NCBI RefSeq assembly: GCF_900496995.4
Contig: NW_024470382.1
Coordinates: 186,001-250,000, forward strand
DNA from: Aquila chrysaetos chrysaetos
Taxonomy: Eukaryota > Chordata > Aves > Accipitriformes > Accipitridae
Direction: 5' to 3'
Length of the DNA stretch: 64,000 nucleotides
Both the position numbers and the translations under genes were made by a program. Each line of letters starts with the position of its first letter. Positions within the stretch are counted from its first letter, which is position 1. Shown here piece by piece: positions 41,901 through 55,192 of the stretch. The notes beneath the pieces were generated by a model. It worked only from the letters and a program-made list of their open reading frames with translations, did no database searches and was not told where the DNA came from.

Positions 41901-44900
41901 TAAGTTGAAAGGCCAAAATGAGATAACGGAGTTCCTCTAGACTATGTCTTGTTTACTGTTATCATTATTTTACAAGAAATGTACGCTGATGACACACAGA
42001 ATTTGCAGAAATTGCAGCAGAAATTGTTACTTGTTTCTTCAGGCTAGACTGGATTGAGAGGATCAGAGATGAGCGTTTGATGAGCTTGATGAGAGCATCA
42101 GAGTCAAAGCCACGGGGTGCAATTTAGCAGTGAACAGTTCAAGGCTCGTTATTTAAATCTTTTTTTCTCTAATAATCTTGGGAATTATTAGCAGGTGAAA
42201 ACAGAGGAGGCAAAAGATCAGAATACATGGATTACTGTGATCCAGCCGTGCAAAAAATGGAGCATAAACCTGGCATAGAACAATGGCATTTTCAGAGCAA
42301 TTACAGCATTGATATGGTTGTACCTCAAGATATTAGTGCAGTCATACTAGATCACGGTGTATCAGTCTGTTCACCATCTTGCAAGCATCAGAGGATTACC
42401 CTGAGTGATGTACTCTACTTCAGGCTACCTATGGAGGGGTCAATACTTTTTAATTATAAAGGACAATGTGACCAATTGCCATCAAATCCTTTATGCCAAT
42501 AAGGAATGCTGCTTTGGAGATTCATGTCCAAGAAATCAAAAGGCCCTAGAACAGTGTGTTTGATTTTATGTTTTCAAGATATCCTCACAGTTTTCAAGGA
42601 GCATTTACCTTTTACCATGTTCTCCCTCAAGTTTACTGGAAAAAAAAATATTGCAATATTAATTATTGACTCTCTCAAAAGAATAAAGCATAAATTATAC
42701 CAGTCAAAGCATCTGGAAAGCTAGTTGGAAGTTGAACCCATCAGTTCTGTAGAAAAATTAAGCCATTTTAACAGAGGGTTATGGAAATACCAGAAGACCT
42801 TAGAAATACCCAAAGAAAAAAGAGCTACTGGAACAGCAACCAATTTAGTGAAGAAGCCCCTCTACAACCTCACATCTGGAGAAATGATAGAGGCAAGGAG
42901 AACTTCCACGTGCAAGTAGGTAAGCAGACAAAAAAAGTTTGTATTGGATTCACCAGCTGATGCTGACATTGATAGGACAAGGGGTAATGGCTTTAAACTG
43001 AAAGAGCGTGGATTTAGATTAGATGTAAGGAAAAAAATTCTTCACTGTGGGGGTGGTGAGGCACTGGAACAGGTTGCCCAGAGAAGTTGTGGATGCTCCA
43101 TCCCTGGCAGTGTTCAAGGCCAGGTTGGATGGGGTTTTGACCAGCCTGGTCTAGTGGAAGGTGTCCCTGCCCGTGGCAGCAGGGGTTGGACTTTAAGTTC
43201 CCTTCCAACCCAAACCATTTGATGATTCTATGGTTTCAGTATATGTATATTCTTGTCTTGAGGAAGAGTGAGCTCTGGAGCAATACAAGCCACTGACTGT
43301 ATTGTTGTATTGGAGTCCATACAGCAGGAGAGTACCCCAACTTGTCTGTGCTGACAAGAAGATCTGCCTAGGAGTGTAAGAAGCAAAGCTCCCTGATTAA
43401 GCAGCAGTGGTAGTACACAGAGCTGAGCAGGGTCCAAATATCCCCACTTCAGCATGGTGCTCTGAAAAACTGAAATACTTAAATGTTGATCATGCCTGCA
43501 TTATTATCACACCTATAATACTGCTTCTAAGACTGTTGCTGGCTCAGAAGCATAAACTTTTCTCCTCAAATATGTTCGTGTGGGTTTATATTTAGCTGCT
43601 TCACTACTCACCTGCTTTACGGCATTGTGTATAACTACCTGGAAAAACAAAGAAACTTTTTTAATTTTTGTTTTTATTTTTTAAACAAGATGTGTATTGA
43701 GAATATTGAAGTAAAACCTCAAACTTTCTCATTTTAAAATGAATTTTTTTCAAAAATCCACTATTCTAAAAGCTAAAATCATATTCTGTGTCTGTAAATA
43801 TCTGTGATCATACAAAATGGCATCTCATAGAAGTGACCTCCCTGTAAAAGATTCTCTGTGCATTCACACACATGCAACCCCCCACCCTACTCTACATTTA
43901 ACTATATGTTTGTTAATTTTGTCTCTCTCCCCCTCATTCCCATATGTTTGTTTCTGAATCTGTTACTTAAGTTTTCATTAACTGTGGTTTGCATTGTAGG
44001 TTAAAACTTGCATATCAACTGTTGTAGGTGGAAATACTTACTGTGTAGTTTATAACCGATAGCAGCAATAACAGCTATATTAAGAAATAAAATTACAAGG
44101 AACGTCATCATCCAAGGTGAAGTGGAAGGAAAGAAGACATCTGTAAAATATAAATGGTGTTACTTTCACTGCATGTTTGTGAAACAGCTATGACAGGCTC
44201 CAGCGGCCAAAGCATATGCATCCAGCGCCATTTTATTTGCTGTACTGTAGCCTTTACAGTCTCCTCCTGCCACCCCTAAAGGTTGCAGGTCTCCCTTCAA
44301 ATCCAAAACATCCAAAGTTCTGCTCTGCCAGCTATACCAGGCCATCGGAGATAGTATCAGATGCCTATGTGCAGGCAATCAAACTGGGCTCCTGCACTGC
44401 ATACACCCATACTCCAACTGCCACGGGTAGAGGCATGTTTGGAGAAGGTACCTCTTTATGAGGGAGATGTGCTGAGAAGCCCATCTCCGATGCCAGTATT
44501 TGCACTGTTGAGCCACATGATGAAGTTTTCAGCAAAGCACAACTGTCCTCAGTGGCATTTCAGATTGGAAAAAAGGATCCAATTCCCCTTTTGGATTCCC
44601 CTTTTGGATTCCCCTTTTGAAATCAAATTGCCTACTTTCCAGACTAGGAATCCATCTAGAGGGAGGCACACACTGAAGCTCAGAGTAATCACGGTGGTGT
44701 TAGGGAGAGAGAAGGGGATGGGAACGGACATTCAGCATTTCCTATTGGCATACTCCAGCCGTCTCAGGTCATTGTGCTTGGTATCCTGGCAGCATCATAG
44801 GGCCTTTGTTAACCCCATTGGCACTTCTAAATCCTTCCCTCTCCAAACTGGCACAGTGCTCTCAGGTGGCAGCTAACGAGAGCCCTGCATTAGTATTTAT

Positions 44901-47742
44901 AGCTAAGTTGTATCTTGGAAGTAACAAGTGATCTAAGACACAAAGATGGACTTCTTATCATGTTATCCATCTAAACACTAGTCATGTTTGTGCTTGCGCT
45001 GGGTGTCCAGGATCACCCCAGGGGCAGTGGAGAGACAACGCACAGCAGCCTACCAAGCGGACCTGACAGTGATTGATCCTGGAGGTCACTCACCTGAAAT
45101 CAGGACTCGGGATTCACATGTTGCATTGAGTAGGTTATTGACTACCCTGCAGGAGACTTCCTTGTCAGATCCTGGTTCGAGAATCATGGAACTTACAACA
45201 TCAAAAACGCCTGAAGATGTCTTTGTGCTTTGGGTGGTCACTTCCTCCTTCCGTGTCTGTCCTTTGCTATTCAGCCAAACTACTTTGGGCTCTGGCAACC
45301 ATCCCTGTGACTTGCAGGTGAGGCCAATGCCCTGACCCACAGGACCATCCAGGAAAACTGAAGACTCATCACCTTTAGCTATAGAACAGCAAACAAACAA
45401 GCTCCAACAAACAGGAGACAAGATATTCTCACACCAAACAGTACACGGTGGGAAGGTCTTCCCCAGATTTATCTATAAACACAGTGTGTAAATTCATCAG
45501 ATTTGAAAATTTAGTTCTCATTAAATTGCTGGTAAACAGCTCTTCCTGTGTTACATTAAAATGGGGCATTTGCACGTAACTTCCCTTTTAGAGTCTTAAT
45601 AGAGACAGATCTTTGGACTGATTTTTGTTATCTCCATGAACAACTGGAATTAAAATAAAGTAGCATTGCACTGAATGGAAATTTGTTGGTAAAACAAAGT
45701 TGGACGACACCATGAATAGATGAAAATTAGAATACTGGACCGAAAATGAGATGATGTATAGGGCAAGAGCAGAAGAAACTGGTTGCAGTACCAAATGCAG
45801 CTTTGGTTGCTTCACCTCTGCAAAACCAGACTTGTCTTACTGTAGGATTCATCTCTCTCCAACATTTAAATGTTTTAAAGCTAAGGTGTTGCCTACGCTC
45901 CCTCTGCAAGACATGGTAAAAAGACCTCTATGACTGTTCAGAGTCTGCTGGAGACAGAGGTAGCCTAACCTATAGCAGAGGCTGATCTTTCACATGGCTA
46001 AGAGCAAGTCAGACGAATCCAGCCCATTGGTACCCCATAGACCTTTCTGATGTTATACAACTGGACAGAGGAAGAAGCAGCAAATGCCTGCCATTCCACT
46101 TACCTGCCACATCCAGGTCAACCACTGCTTCATCATACCAATTCTCAAAAAAGACACTGCAGGTGTATTTGCCTTTGTCTGAGAGCGTGACATTTTTCAG
46201 GTGAAGAGACACATCTCCCTTATTAAATTCAGACCAAAAAATATTTGTCCTGCCCTGGTATGTCTCATCCTCATAAACTGGTTTGTCTGCGTTTTTTCCA
46301 CCATAAGTGATCACATCAATTTTTTTGGAGTGTCCAGTAAACACCCACTGAACAAGTAGTCTCTCGGGGATTATCTTAATATTCAGCTGACAGGGCAGGA
46401 TGACTCCTTTTCCAATGACTCCAATGACAGGCTTGTCAGGAGTAATAATTATATACTGGCCTGCAAGAAAATATAGATGTAAATCTTACCTGTCATAGAA
46501 TCATAGAATAATAGAACAGTTTGGATTGGAAGGGACCTTTCAAGGTCATCTAGTCCACCCCCCTTGCAATGAGCAGGGACATCTTCAACTAGATCAGGTT
46601 GCTCAGACCCCCGTCCAACCTGACCGTCAATGTTTCCAGGGATGGGGCAGCTACCACCTCTACCAGGCGGAGACTGATGGGACAACAGGACTGGAGAGGA
46701 AGAAACCCTGTGACAGTGATCGCATCACATCTCTGTAGGTCCATATGAGCATATACAAGCACAGTTTTGTAACTGAAGGCCCCTGCCATCCTCTGCCATC
46801 CTTCACCACTACCACTTATCCTAAGAACATAGCGTAACTTCAGGCAGATGCTGCTGAAAATACTGAGCTCAGTCTGTAGACTGGTTCAGAGATAGAAATG
46901 CCATGTCTATCATGCAGAAAGGCTAGCTCACTTTGTAAAGCTGGAGCTCACAAAGGCAGGATTTCACCTACCTAATTTCAGATGTCCATAGTCTTTTCAC
47001 TGGGACAGCCGCTTCCAGGGATGAAACACACCACAGGAAGTGTATTTCATTTCAAATGCAGGCAACTTGTTGCAAAATGGCCGTTAGTGAAAAAGGACAA
47101 GCTTAGTGTTGAGGTTTAACAGCAAAAATAGTAATGGCCCTTTCCTGAGCTTATTTTGCCCTTCAGTTCAGTACTCTACAGTGGGAGATCCAAAAAGAAA
47201 CCTAGGTTTTCTCAGCATGGCAAAGTGACAGGGTCAGCCAAGCTGAAAAATGACTCCAAAACAGAGAAAGGAAGCTCCCTGAAAAACAGTTATGGGGGGC
47301 CTGTGAATCTATAACCCCATGTTGAAGGTTTAAGTGAGTCTTTAGTATTGCCTAGGCCTTCTGCCATCTGCATGATTGAAGTGTATTAAGATTTCATATA
47401 ATGCTACTGTTTCATTCTGGCTTCAGAAAATGAGTGGAGGGAATGGTGGGTGTATATATATGTATAAAAATATGTGTATCTAGATCTATTTTCTATATAT
47501 ATATAAAATCAGGTAATGATACAAATATGTTGCAAATAAAACATGTATTGCCAACCCCCACCCCCCCCAATATCTACACTTCTTTTTTTCCTTCTATATC
47601 TATCCACTAGCTCTGGAAATTAGGTATCTTTTTAAATCAAATTGTGATTAGAACAGAACCTAGATTTACCTGTGACCAAATGAATTATCTGCAGGAAAAG
47701 AATGATGTGAAGAGTTGTCGCCTGCTGGAATTTGGAACCCAT
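38413..47742 (-). CDS. Gene A: butyrophilin-like receptor (complete)
   Basis: Ten minus-strand exons: leader 47670-47742, IgV 46104-46460, IgC 45094-45378, membrane 44042-44140, short tail exons 43612-43638 (27 bp), 41744-41770 (27), 41380-41409 (30), 40261-40287 (27), 39655-39675 (21), and B30.2 38413-38957. Every joint is phase 1 with AG and GT ends; they sum to 1491 bp, 496 residues plus stop, the usual butyrophilin length. Predicted type I surface protein: V and C domains outside, one membrane pass, a short coiled-coil linker, B30.2 inside. It is head to head with gene D and matches its exon lengths. I saw no stop or frameshift. Orthology to a named BTN is not claimed. Confidence 0.88.
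39655..39675 (-). CDS. Gene A 21-bp heptad exon
   Basis: Acceptor 'tctttcag', donor '|gtaagt', 21 bp, phase 1, encoding ETLEAEI: exactly one heptad. Confidence 0.75.
40261..40287 (-). CDS. Gene A 27-bp tail exon
   Basis: Acceptor 'cttttacag', donor '|gtaaga', phase 1, encoding EILQKRNIL. Coiled-coil-like, with Leu/Ile at spaced positions. Confidence 0.7.
41380..41409 (-). CDS. Gene A 30-bp tail exon
   Basis: Acceptor 'gatcatcttag', donor '|gtatgt', phase 1, encoding EIHKKIDGEA. Its length breaks the 21/27 pattern, so a slightly different acceptor is possible. Confidence 0.55.
41744..41770 (-). CDS. Gene A 27-bp tail exon
   Basis: Acceptor 'tttcttgcag', donor '|gtaagg', phase 1, encoding EKVCLEAKL. 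Confidence 0.7.
   Translation of the reverse strand, partial: KKYAWRQN
42938..43230 (+). mobile_element. CR1 LINE 3' fragment (plus strand)
   Basis: Ends 'ccttccaacccaaaccatttgatgattctatgg', the CR1 3' end with its octamer-like tail, and carries the 'ggcactggaacaggttgccc' phrase. It lies in a gene A intron. Confidence 0.88.
43612..43638 (-). CDS. Gene A 27-bp tail exon next to the membrane
   Basis: Acceptor 'tttttccag', donor '|gtgagt', phase 1, encoding SSYTQCRKA. It matches in length and place the 27-bp exon at 61569 in gene D. Confidence 0.7.
44042..44140 (-). CDS. Gene A transmembrane exon
   Basis: 99 bp, acceptor 'atattttacag', donor '|gtaagt', phase 1. It begins DVFFPSTSPW, followed by a membrane run of about 22 residues (MTFLVILFLNIAVIAAIGY). 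Same length and start (D-V/I-FFPS) as the gene D exon. Confidence 0.88.
44575..44622. repeat. Triple tandem 14-mer
   Basis: Three consecutive copies of a 14-base unit built on ggattccccttttg, in the gene A intron between IgC and membrane exons. Confidence 0.8.
45094..45378 (-). CDS. Gene A IgC domain
   Basis: 285 bp (95 codons), phase 1, acceptor 'gttctatag', donor 'cag|gtgagt'. C-type core: GIGLTCKSQGWLPEPKVVWLN with the first cysteine and Trp, then KEVSCRVVNNLLNATCES with the second. An NAT site is present. Close in sequence to the gene D IgC exon. Confidence 0.9.
46104..46460 (-). CDS. Gene A IgV domain
   Basis: 357 bp (119 codons), phase 1, acceptor 'ttttcttgcag', donor 'gcag|gtaagt'. 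Hallmarks: PVIGVIGKGVILPC, LLVQWVF, YQGRTNIFWSEF, SDKGKYTCSV, ending VVDLDVAG. The NVT in KNVTLS is a possible glycosylation site. The open frame runs upstream past the first internal ATG (46344) to the acceptor, which sets the start. Confidence 0.92.
46492..46740 (-). mobile_element. CR1 LINE 3' fragment (minus strand)
   Basis: Starts with 'tcatagaatcatagaataatagaac' and 'ttggaagggacc', the reverse complement of the CR1 3' end. It lies just upstream of the gene A IgV exon. Confidence 0.88.
47670..47742 (-). CDS. Gene A leader (signal peptide) exon
   Basis: ATG at 47742, donor 'cacag|gtaaat', 73 bp (24 codons plus one base), phase 1, joining to GGC of the IgV exon. It encodes MGSKFQQ, then a hydrophobic run TLHIILFLQIIHLV. 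Same length, same MGS start and same T-G junction as the gene D leader, which makes the call much safer. Confidence 0.78.
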
Positions 47743-50700
47743 TGCCTTGCAGTTTTGTCAGACATCAATAAGCAAAACTTCTGGGGCCAGTCTTACCAGA
47801 TTCCCGTCATCTTTTCAAGCACAGAACAGAGAATGGGAAGAGCGAATCAAACTAGAGCCATATGTTTCTCTATATACTGCTGTATATGGAGTGACACAAG
47901 GACAAATCTGCAGAGGTGTTTAGGTACCTTCGAGTAAAATTAGGAAAATGACAGAATAAGCTGTTTTTAACGAAAGTCAGTCAATTAAGTTGTGATTCTA
48001 AGACTTACACTTGGCCATCAGAGAAAAGAGAAGTATTTCTGAGAGACTTAGAACAGTATATTGGGTCTTAAGGGCCCCTCACAGGCCTGGTCCCCAAGCA
48101 TCCATGAGACACTCAGTGTTCAGGAAACTTGTAGCCAGGATAGCAACATTTTTCTAGATGACATGAGGCTAAATCTAAACCCAGTAGGATGTGTCTAACT
48201 TCAGACAGGTGAGACCCTGAGGCAGACAGAAGTCTTTAAAAAGCTCCTTTATTTCCAGGTTCTGCTAGAAAGCATCTACTGTGCACTGAAACTCCATATG
48301 TTGTTTCTCTTACTCATACTTGCTTGGTCAAAACTTCTGTTGGTGGTGGTGGTTGGAGGAAGGAGCTAGGATTTCTAGAAAGGATCTTCAAAAATGCCCA
48401 AAGACAAAAAAAAAAATCTACATCATTTCTGTTTTGAGTAAAATGCTTACATGCTTCTAACATTAGCAGATGCACGTGCCATTTGAAACCATGGATTCAA
48501 CTTGGGAAATTCCTGACCTAAGTAACAGACATTGGCATGTCAAATGATTATTCCAGGCCCACATCAGTCAGTACGAGCAGCAATGGGTGAAATTCACCTG
48601 CTGTATATGAGTTAAGTAAGTACGTTCGGATACTTGGAGAGAAATACGTACGTAAGGTGAAGCGACCTATCGATTGCTGTAATCACAAAGAAAGTCAGAG
48701 AGGATACACTGGCATGCAGATTCTAGGGGTGTAAATTTAGGCACACAGAATCTCACCCAATGTTTCAACAGGTTTTTTTAGTATAAAATGTAAGCACTTC
48801 CCTCCACCCAGAGCTTTCCATGTGACCGCTGAAAAAAATTAGACGGACCTAGACTACTCATGTCACGAAACTCAACATGGGAAGAGACTGGTTTCCTTAG
48901 AGCCCAGCAGCATTTCTGTTCATATGCAAGGTCTACAGAACACACTCGATGCTCACTTCCTTGTGGAGGCTAACCCACATGCGTCTTTGCTTTCCTAACA
49001 AAGGAGAAGCATGAAGCAGTAAAGAGTCAAAAAGGAAGCTAGGGATTGTGAGTACAGAATACCAAGCCCATTGTCATAATCTGCACTCATTCATTGCTAT
49101 TTCTGTTGAAAAATTAACTGTTTACCCAAATGCAAAGTTAGCTTTTCTAAGATCTAGAGTGAAAGAAGGAAAAATAAAAAGGATTAAAAACTGCAGCAAA
49201 GCTACAGAGCATTTTCTGTCTTGCTTTTGATGTAGTTCTGTTTCACACTCCTCCAAATAAAGCTAAAAGCTCTCAGACACAGGCCAAATATTATTTTTTA
49301 AAAAAGGAAAGGCAGAAAATAAATGCCACAGATTTGCACCACTCACCAGCTAGAAAATTTAGCCAAGATTTATTGCTTCCACATACATGAATGCAAAAAC
49401 TGTTATCCTTTATACCGATTATCTTCAGAATAATTTTATACCTGCGTGATAATTCATTAATTAAGATTACCTACATCATGGTATATATAATAAGTCATAT
49501 TGGTATATACCTACCAGACAAGCACATAACAAGTCTATATTTCTGACACAAAAAGAGTAAATAAATTTGCTTTCGTAAGTGCAAGTATGTTTCAGAATCA
49601 GCACATTGCAATCCTCAAGCCAACCCCATCCACCACAACAGTTTCAGCAAACTATCTCTTTCAAGCAATCTACCAAAAAAACAATTAGCATTTCAGTGAC
49701 TAATTTCTTTAATAAAGGTTGCTAGCAGGTAGCATCTGATTCAAAATCAAAATCATAGATCTGACTCAGGCATTATGCACTCTTAAGCAAGCAGACTGTT
49801 TTATTCATTACAGTAAGGCAGTAAATAAAGAGAAACTTCAATGATCTCTAACAAGTTCATTAAAATGGCACCCACAAATGACTACCGTATTCGCACTGAT
49901 CCAGGCAAGAGAGAAGCCTTTTTAATTCCAAACTGGAATCATTCCTGGGGGACTGTAAACAGCAAACCACCAGCTCAATATTCATCCAAACCCCTCCAAA
50001 AACCTAATCGTGCACAATTCTGTTTCAGGCAGACTTTAATTCCTTACCTGAATAGCAAGATCCAAAGTATCCATTTTAAATTCAGCATGGATTATGGAAG
50101 TAAGGAACCTTTGGCTTGTATTGCCTGAACACACACACTTTCCTTTTCCATATCTATAGAGGGGATAGACTTCACTAATTTCCTCACTAAAGCTTCCAAG
50201 TATTGAAAACTGAACTTTCACCATGAGCAATGTTTTGCCCTTGGGTGCAAGATTCCAGCCGATACCTGCAGATACCAACAACCTACAGCAGGAGATATCC
50301 AAAGGCTTGGTTTGCTTACACACCTAGATCCAAAGTACAGCAAGAGGATTATGTTTCAAATCCTTTGCAAGTCATTTTCTAGTATGGCTTTCAGACAATT
50401 AAATAAAACTGAGAAAAACAGTGTGAATGGGAGGCAGAGAAACCAAAATGGGGTGTTGCATGAGCCCATTACCCACTAGGATGATTTGAAGTTAGAAGTA
50501 TGAATATACAAGACAGAGACCAGGTAGGAAAACACAGAAATTTTAAAATTGGGCAATTTAGAACTTTAAAGTGCAAGACCTTCTCATTCAATTACACCAG
50601 TTCGCTTTATGTGTTAGAAAGAGAGGAAGTTAAGATCTGTAGTGAGCGGGAAAATACCTTGATTTACAAGACTCAGTCCCTTCACAGAGAAAAAGACTAA

Positions 50701-52458
50701 TGAGCATCTAAATGGGGCTCAATTCCTCTTCACTTAAAGGTGGGATGTATCCTGCATACAAAAGTGTTGTAGGCATGGGGCCACAACTAGATTTAAAACT
50801 CTAGGGTTTTTTATGGCCCCCCCAGGCAGGATCAATCATGTTGCAGAGCTGCCTGTCCCTCCTTTGACTGCAGAGGGAGAATAACCATCCAGCTGAGACC
50901 TGAAACTTCGTCTTCAAACAGCCAAGGTCACAGCAGCTTAATGGCACCCAGGGAATCCAGGACTGTGATTCCTTTAATCAAATATCGTAGTTTATGATAC
51001 CATGAGATGAATCATAACTCAAACTCCACTGTCTTTCACAGTCTACAGGAAAGAAATGTTTGTTTCACGTGAAGGCTATCTCTGAAAATGCAGGCACCTC
51101 TCTCCACAGACATGGTATTCAGGACCATCCTGATAAATTAATGGAAAGCTAAATCTTGAAACGTTGAGGTGGGCTCCCATTATCAAGCTTCTGACCAAAA
51201 CCTGCAGTTTTCTGATTATTGCTTTGTGCCTCACACACTACATCCTCAAAAATACGCCAGAAATGTTTTTAAAGTTACACATACACCATCTTTAAGCAAC
51301 AGAGAGATGGAAACTTAGAAAGAGAGATTGCTTTCACTGGCTGTACTGTAAAAAAAAAGCTGTAAATGGCAACTTTTCTTCCTAAAGGGTAGCTCCTTTC
51401 CTGTGGAAAAGAAAGCACTGTTTTACTGCCTTATTAACTGAAGGGATTGGTTATTTGCTAATTATGCTCCAGTGTGCAGTTGCAGTTCTCTTACAAAACT
51501 AGCCAGCTCATATTTTGAGAAGCACTGCTAGATTAGGCTCATATTAGATGATACCAAAACAGCACTTTGTTACCTATCTCAGATAGCTTCTGATAAGTAA
51601 CAATAAAATCTTCTCAGAAGTTACATGTTAGTTAGGCAGAAAAGACCTGCTGCCAGTACTGACACTATGGTGATCTCAGACAACCCTTCCTCCACCTGCA
51701 TCCCTAACAAAGTTAATTCATGCTTTGTATGTGCCCATTTTCTAGATGGGATCACCACTCATGAGGGTGCAAGGTGGACCTGCAGAATTCTCCTCGTCAA
51801 TCACGACTCCATCTAGGAAATGTCAAGATTCACATGAGAAAACATCACATTTTGCATTCTCGATGTAATCGTAGGCTCCATCACTCAGCAGGTTCATTTT
51901 TGAGCAATTTCCTCCGTGCTTTCTTCAGTTTTGTCTCTGGAAAGACCATCTTGCAAAACTGTTTCATGCTCGTTCAGAAGTCTCCTTTCCTATGTGACTG
52001 TAGGATCTAACACAAATGCACTAGTCCCAGATGTCATGGTGTAAAGAGAAAAGAAATATTTTTCTTTAGTTATCTTGGAGGGTGCTTGAGAGTAGGTCCA
52101 ACTGAGTGTTCAGCAGAACTCAGCCTTGAGTGATGGGGACACTCTTTCTCTTTGTATCAAATGTGCCAGTGGAGGTTCCTAAGAGTTATTTTATTTTATT
52201 TTATTTTATTTTATTTTCCCAGACAGCATTTCAGCTAGCTCAAGAACTCCAGCTATGCAGTTACTACAGGGAAATAGATTGTGACTGTAGCCCTACTACA
52301 TAGATTAATTCCCTTGGAATAGCACAAATACTTGACTGTCCCTAGACAAATAAGCAACTGTTTTCATAGCCCTTACAGAAACTTTGCAGCCCTGAGAAAA
52401 TCCACTGCTCAATCAAATTCAGATCAAATTGATCAAATTAGCCTCAAAAGTTAGAAGT
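47743..52458. other. Shared 5' region between genes A and D, left part
   Basis: About 4.7 kb with no exon I can support. It holds a run of TTTTA pentamers near 52191-52217. The bidirectional promoter region of the A-D pair should lie between 47.7 and 55.2 kb, but I cannot point to elements. Confidence 0.45.
52189..52217. repeat. TTTTA pentamer microsatellite
   Basis: About six perfect TTTTA copies. Confidence 0.85.
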
Positions 52459-53440
52459 ATAGAATCATAGAATGGTTTGGGATGGAAGGGGCCTTAAAGA
52501 TCATCTCGTTCCAACCCCCCTTCCCCGGGCAGGGACACCTTCCACTAGACCAGGCTGGTCAAAGCCCCATCCAACCTGGCCTTGAACACTTCCAGGGAGG
52601 GGGCATCCACAACTTCTCTGGGCAACCGCCTTCCAGTGCCTCACCACCCTCATAGTGAAGAATTTCTTCCTTATATCTTATCTAAATCCATGCTCTTTCA
52701 GTTTAAAGCCATTACCCTTTGCCTTATCACTACGTGCCCTTGTAAAAAGTCCCTCTCCAGCTTTCTTGTAGGCTCCCTTTACATACTGGAAGGCTGCTAG
52801 AAGGTCTCCCCAGAGCCTTCTCTTCTCCAGGCTGAACAACCCCAACTCTCTCAACATGTCTTCATAGGAGAGGTTCTCCATCCCTCTGATCATCTTCATG
52901 GCCCTCGTCTGGACTTGCTCCTACAGGTCCATGTCCTTCTTATGTTGGGGGCCCCAGAGCTGGATGCTGTACTCCAGGTGGGGTCTCATGAGAGTGGAGT
53001 AGAGGGGCAGAATCACCTTCCTCGACCTACTGGTCAGGCTTCTTTTGATGCAGCCCAGGATATGGTTGGCTTTCTGGGCTGCAGACATACATTGCCAGGC
53101 CACATTGAGCTTCTCGTCAACCAACACCCCCACGTCCTTCTCCGCAGGCCTGCTCTCAATCCACTCATTCCAGCCTGTATTTTCTTTTGGGATTGCCCCG
53201 ACCCATGTGCAGGACCTTGCACTTGACCTTGTTGATGTTCATGAAGTTTGCACGGGCCCACCTCTCAAGCCTGTCAAGGTCCCTCTGGATGGCATCCCTT
53301 CCCTCCACACAGCTTGGTGTCATCGTCAAACTTGCTAAGGGGGCACTCAATCCCACTGTCCATGTCGCCGACAAAGATGTTAAAGAGCACCAGTCCCAGT
53401 ACCTACCCCTAAGGAATGCCACTCGTATGAAAGAGATGGG
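52459..53440 (-). mobile_element. CR1 LINE fragment with ORF2 C-terminal part
   Basis: The minus strand carries broken pieces of CR1 ORF2 (RT C-terminal side: a [20 protein letters not shown] stretch near 53240, then LGVLVDEKLN and MRPHLEYSIQLWGP near 52960-53130) and the full 3' end at about 52459 ('tagaatcatagaatggtttggg'). The longest CR1 piece in the window, with several frameshifts. Confidence 0.92.
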
Positions 53441-54777
53441 TACAGTTTTCCTTTGTAGTCTTTGTTTCCACAATCATGCCTTTGTTTCAAGAAATAAAAA
53501 AAATCTGGCAAAACACCTAATCAGTAGGTTTTGAATTTCCATGACAAAAAGAATGAAAAACAGGACAAGACACCCCCCTGCCACAAAAAAACCAAAACAA
53601 ATCCAAATCCCCAAAACAACAAAAAAAACCCCAAAGCAAAACATAGCATTATACTGCCACACACAAAAGCTCTGGGACATCCCTTTTTCAAGAATCTTCA
53701 GTGCAATCTGGATATAGGAGAGACAGCAGTCTCCTGAGAGCACTAAATGCTTCTTCACAGGATGGCCAGGAGTCAGAAAAACTGAAGGATAAAAATGAGA
53801 GGGAAGTTGACTGAAATTGTCTTCTGATCTTCAACAGGACATAAAAAGAACAATATGGGGAAAAAATTGCAACACTACCAAGATCCAGATATATTTGCAA
53901 ACAGAGGGAAACACCTGAGCATGCGATACAAAAGTACCCTGCTAAGTTATTCATGACATACTTGTAAGTCTTCCTGCAGTGATTTCTGGTTAAAAGCTGG
54001 TTGAACAGAGAATGATTTTGCACAGGAGGATGAGGAGGAACATCCCTACCTTTTTCCAGCTAGGAGTATAGAGAGATAAATTGGGAAGCAAGAAGCTATT
54101 TTGGCCTTGCAACATGCATCTTGGCAGCTACCTTTTCCCCAGTCATACTGTCCAATCCTCTCTAGCCCTATTGGATGTGGAAAATGCAATCACAAGCTTC
54201 AGTGGTAATAAAGATATGAGGACAAAGGTTCACCACAACCATATCCCACAAAGAAGTCTTAAGGTTCTTACTGTTCAGGTAAGAAATAATACTTTTGCCA
54301 AATCCATGAAGAAAACCCATTGCATTTACTTGAATTAACTGGTATGGATTTAATCAGTTGCACTGACAGGAATGAACCTGCCTGCTGTAGATGCATTATT
54401 ACCATTTTCAGACGGGAATACCTCTCTCTGACGGCACTTGATTTTATCTGTGATTGGAGATGTGAGAGAAAACACAGAAAATCAGAGGAAATGAGGAGCT
54501 CTTATATCTATAATTAAGTTGTGTTGTGCCCTTTCAGCTCACTAGTCAGTTTGAGTTACATACCTTTACTGTGAGTATGCTGTGAGTATGGATTAGTTCA
54601 GCAGTGAGTTGAAAGCAAAGATCTTGGGAGGAAGTTGGAGGAGTCATATTTGTTAAATCACAAGTTTCTTTTTAAAATGCTGGTGTAAGTCAACAGAGAG
54701 ATCAGTATAGTAACATTGCTCCTGGGAATTTATCCATGAAGTTGTTTGCAGTTTTTTTACTATACAAAAGGCAGGAG

Positions 54778-54809
<32 letters not shown>

Positions 54810-55192
54810 AGCCTGCTAATATCAAAAGACAAGAAGAAATGCTTTAAACTCCTCACTGAAAGGAAAAAGAATGCCAGTGAACATAATAAAGAGTTTCTGG
54901 AAGACAAAGGTAAATAAAGAGGAAGCAAAGGCTATATTTCTTTTGCACCATTTACGTAGTTAAACTTGACAGGGAGATGAGGAAGGAAAAGATGTCCTGC
55001 AATCCTCTTTGCCTTTGACAGCATCAAACCCATTATCTGTAAATTCATTCATATTTTTTCCTATCATTCTATCTCTGCAATTACGCTTGCTATTTTGCAT
55101 TGAACATGTGAAGAGACTGAAGGAGTCATACGGGAATTTCAGCTGGAAGCTTTGCTTTTGGTCCTGTGGATGATTAGGAAGCCTGGATATTG
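53441..55192. other. Shared 5' region between genes A and D, right part
   Basis: No exon recognised. It contains A-rich stretches (53568-53640) and a poly-A run at about 54779-54807. Confidence 0.45.
54779..54807. repeat. Poly-A run
   Basis: About 29 uninterrupted A bases. Possibly the tail of an unidentified retroposed sequence, but I see no body. Confidence 0.85.

Noticed and set aside
47644-47937. Plus-strand frame of 97 codons
   Set aside because: It is the antisense shadow of the gene A leader region and shows no family features.
50043-50090. Minus-strand ATG with hydrophobic run MLNLKWILWILLF and a GTAAGG donor, a candidate leader for gene A
   Set aside because: It leaves two bases at the joint, giving a stop when spliced to the IgV exon. 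The exon at 47670-47742 has the right phase and matches the gene D leader.
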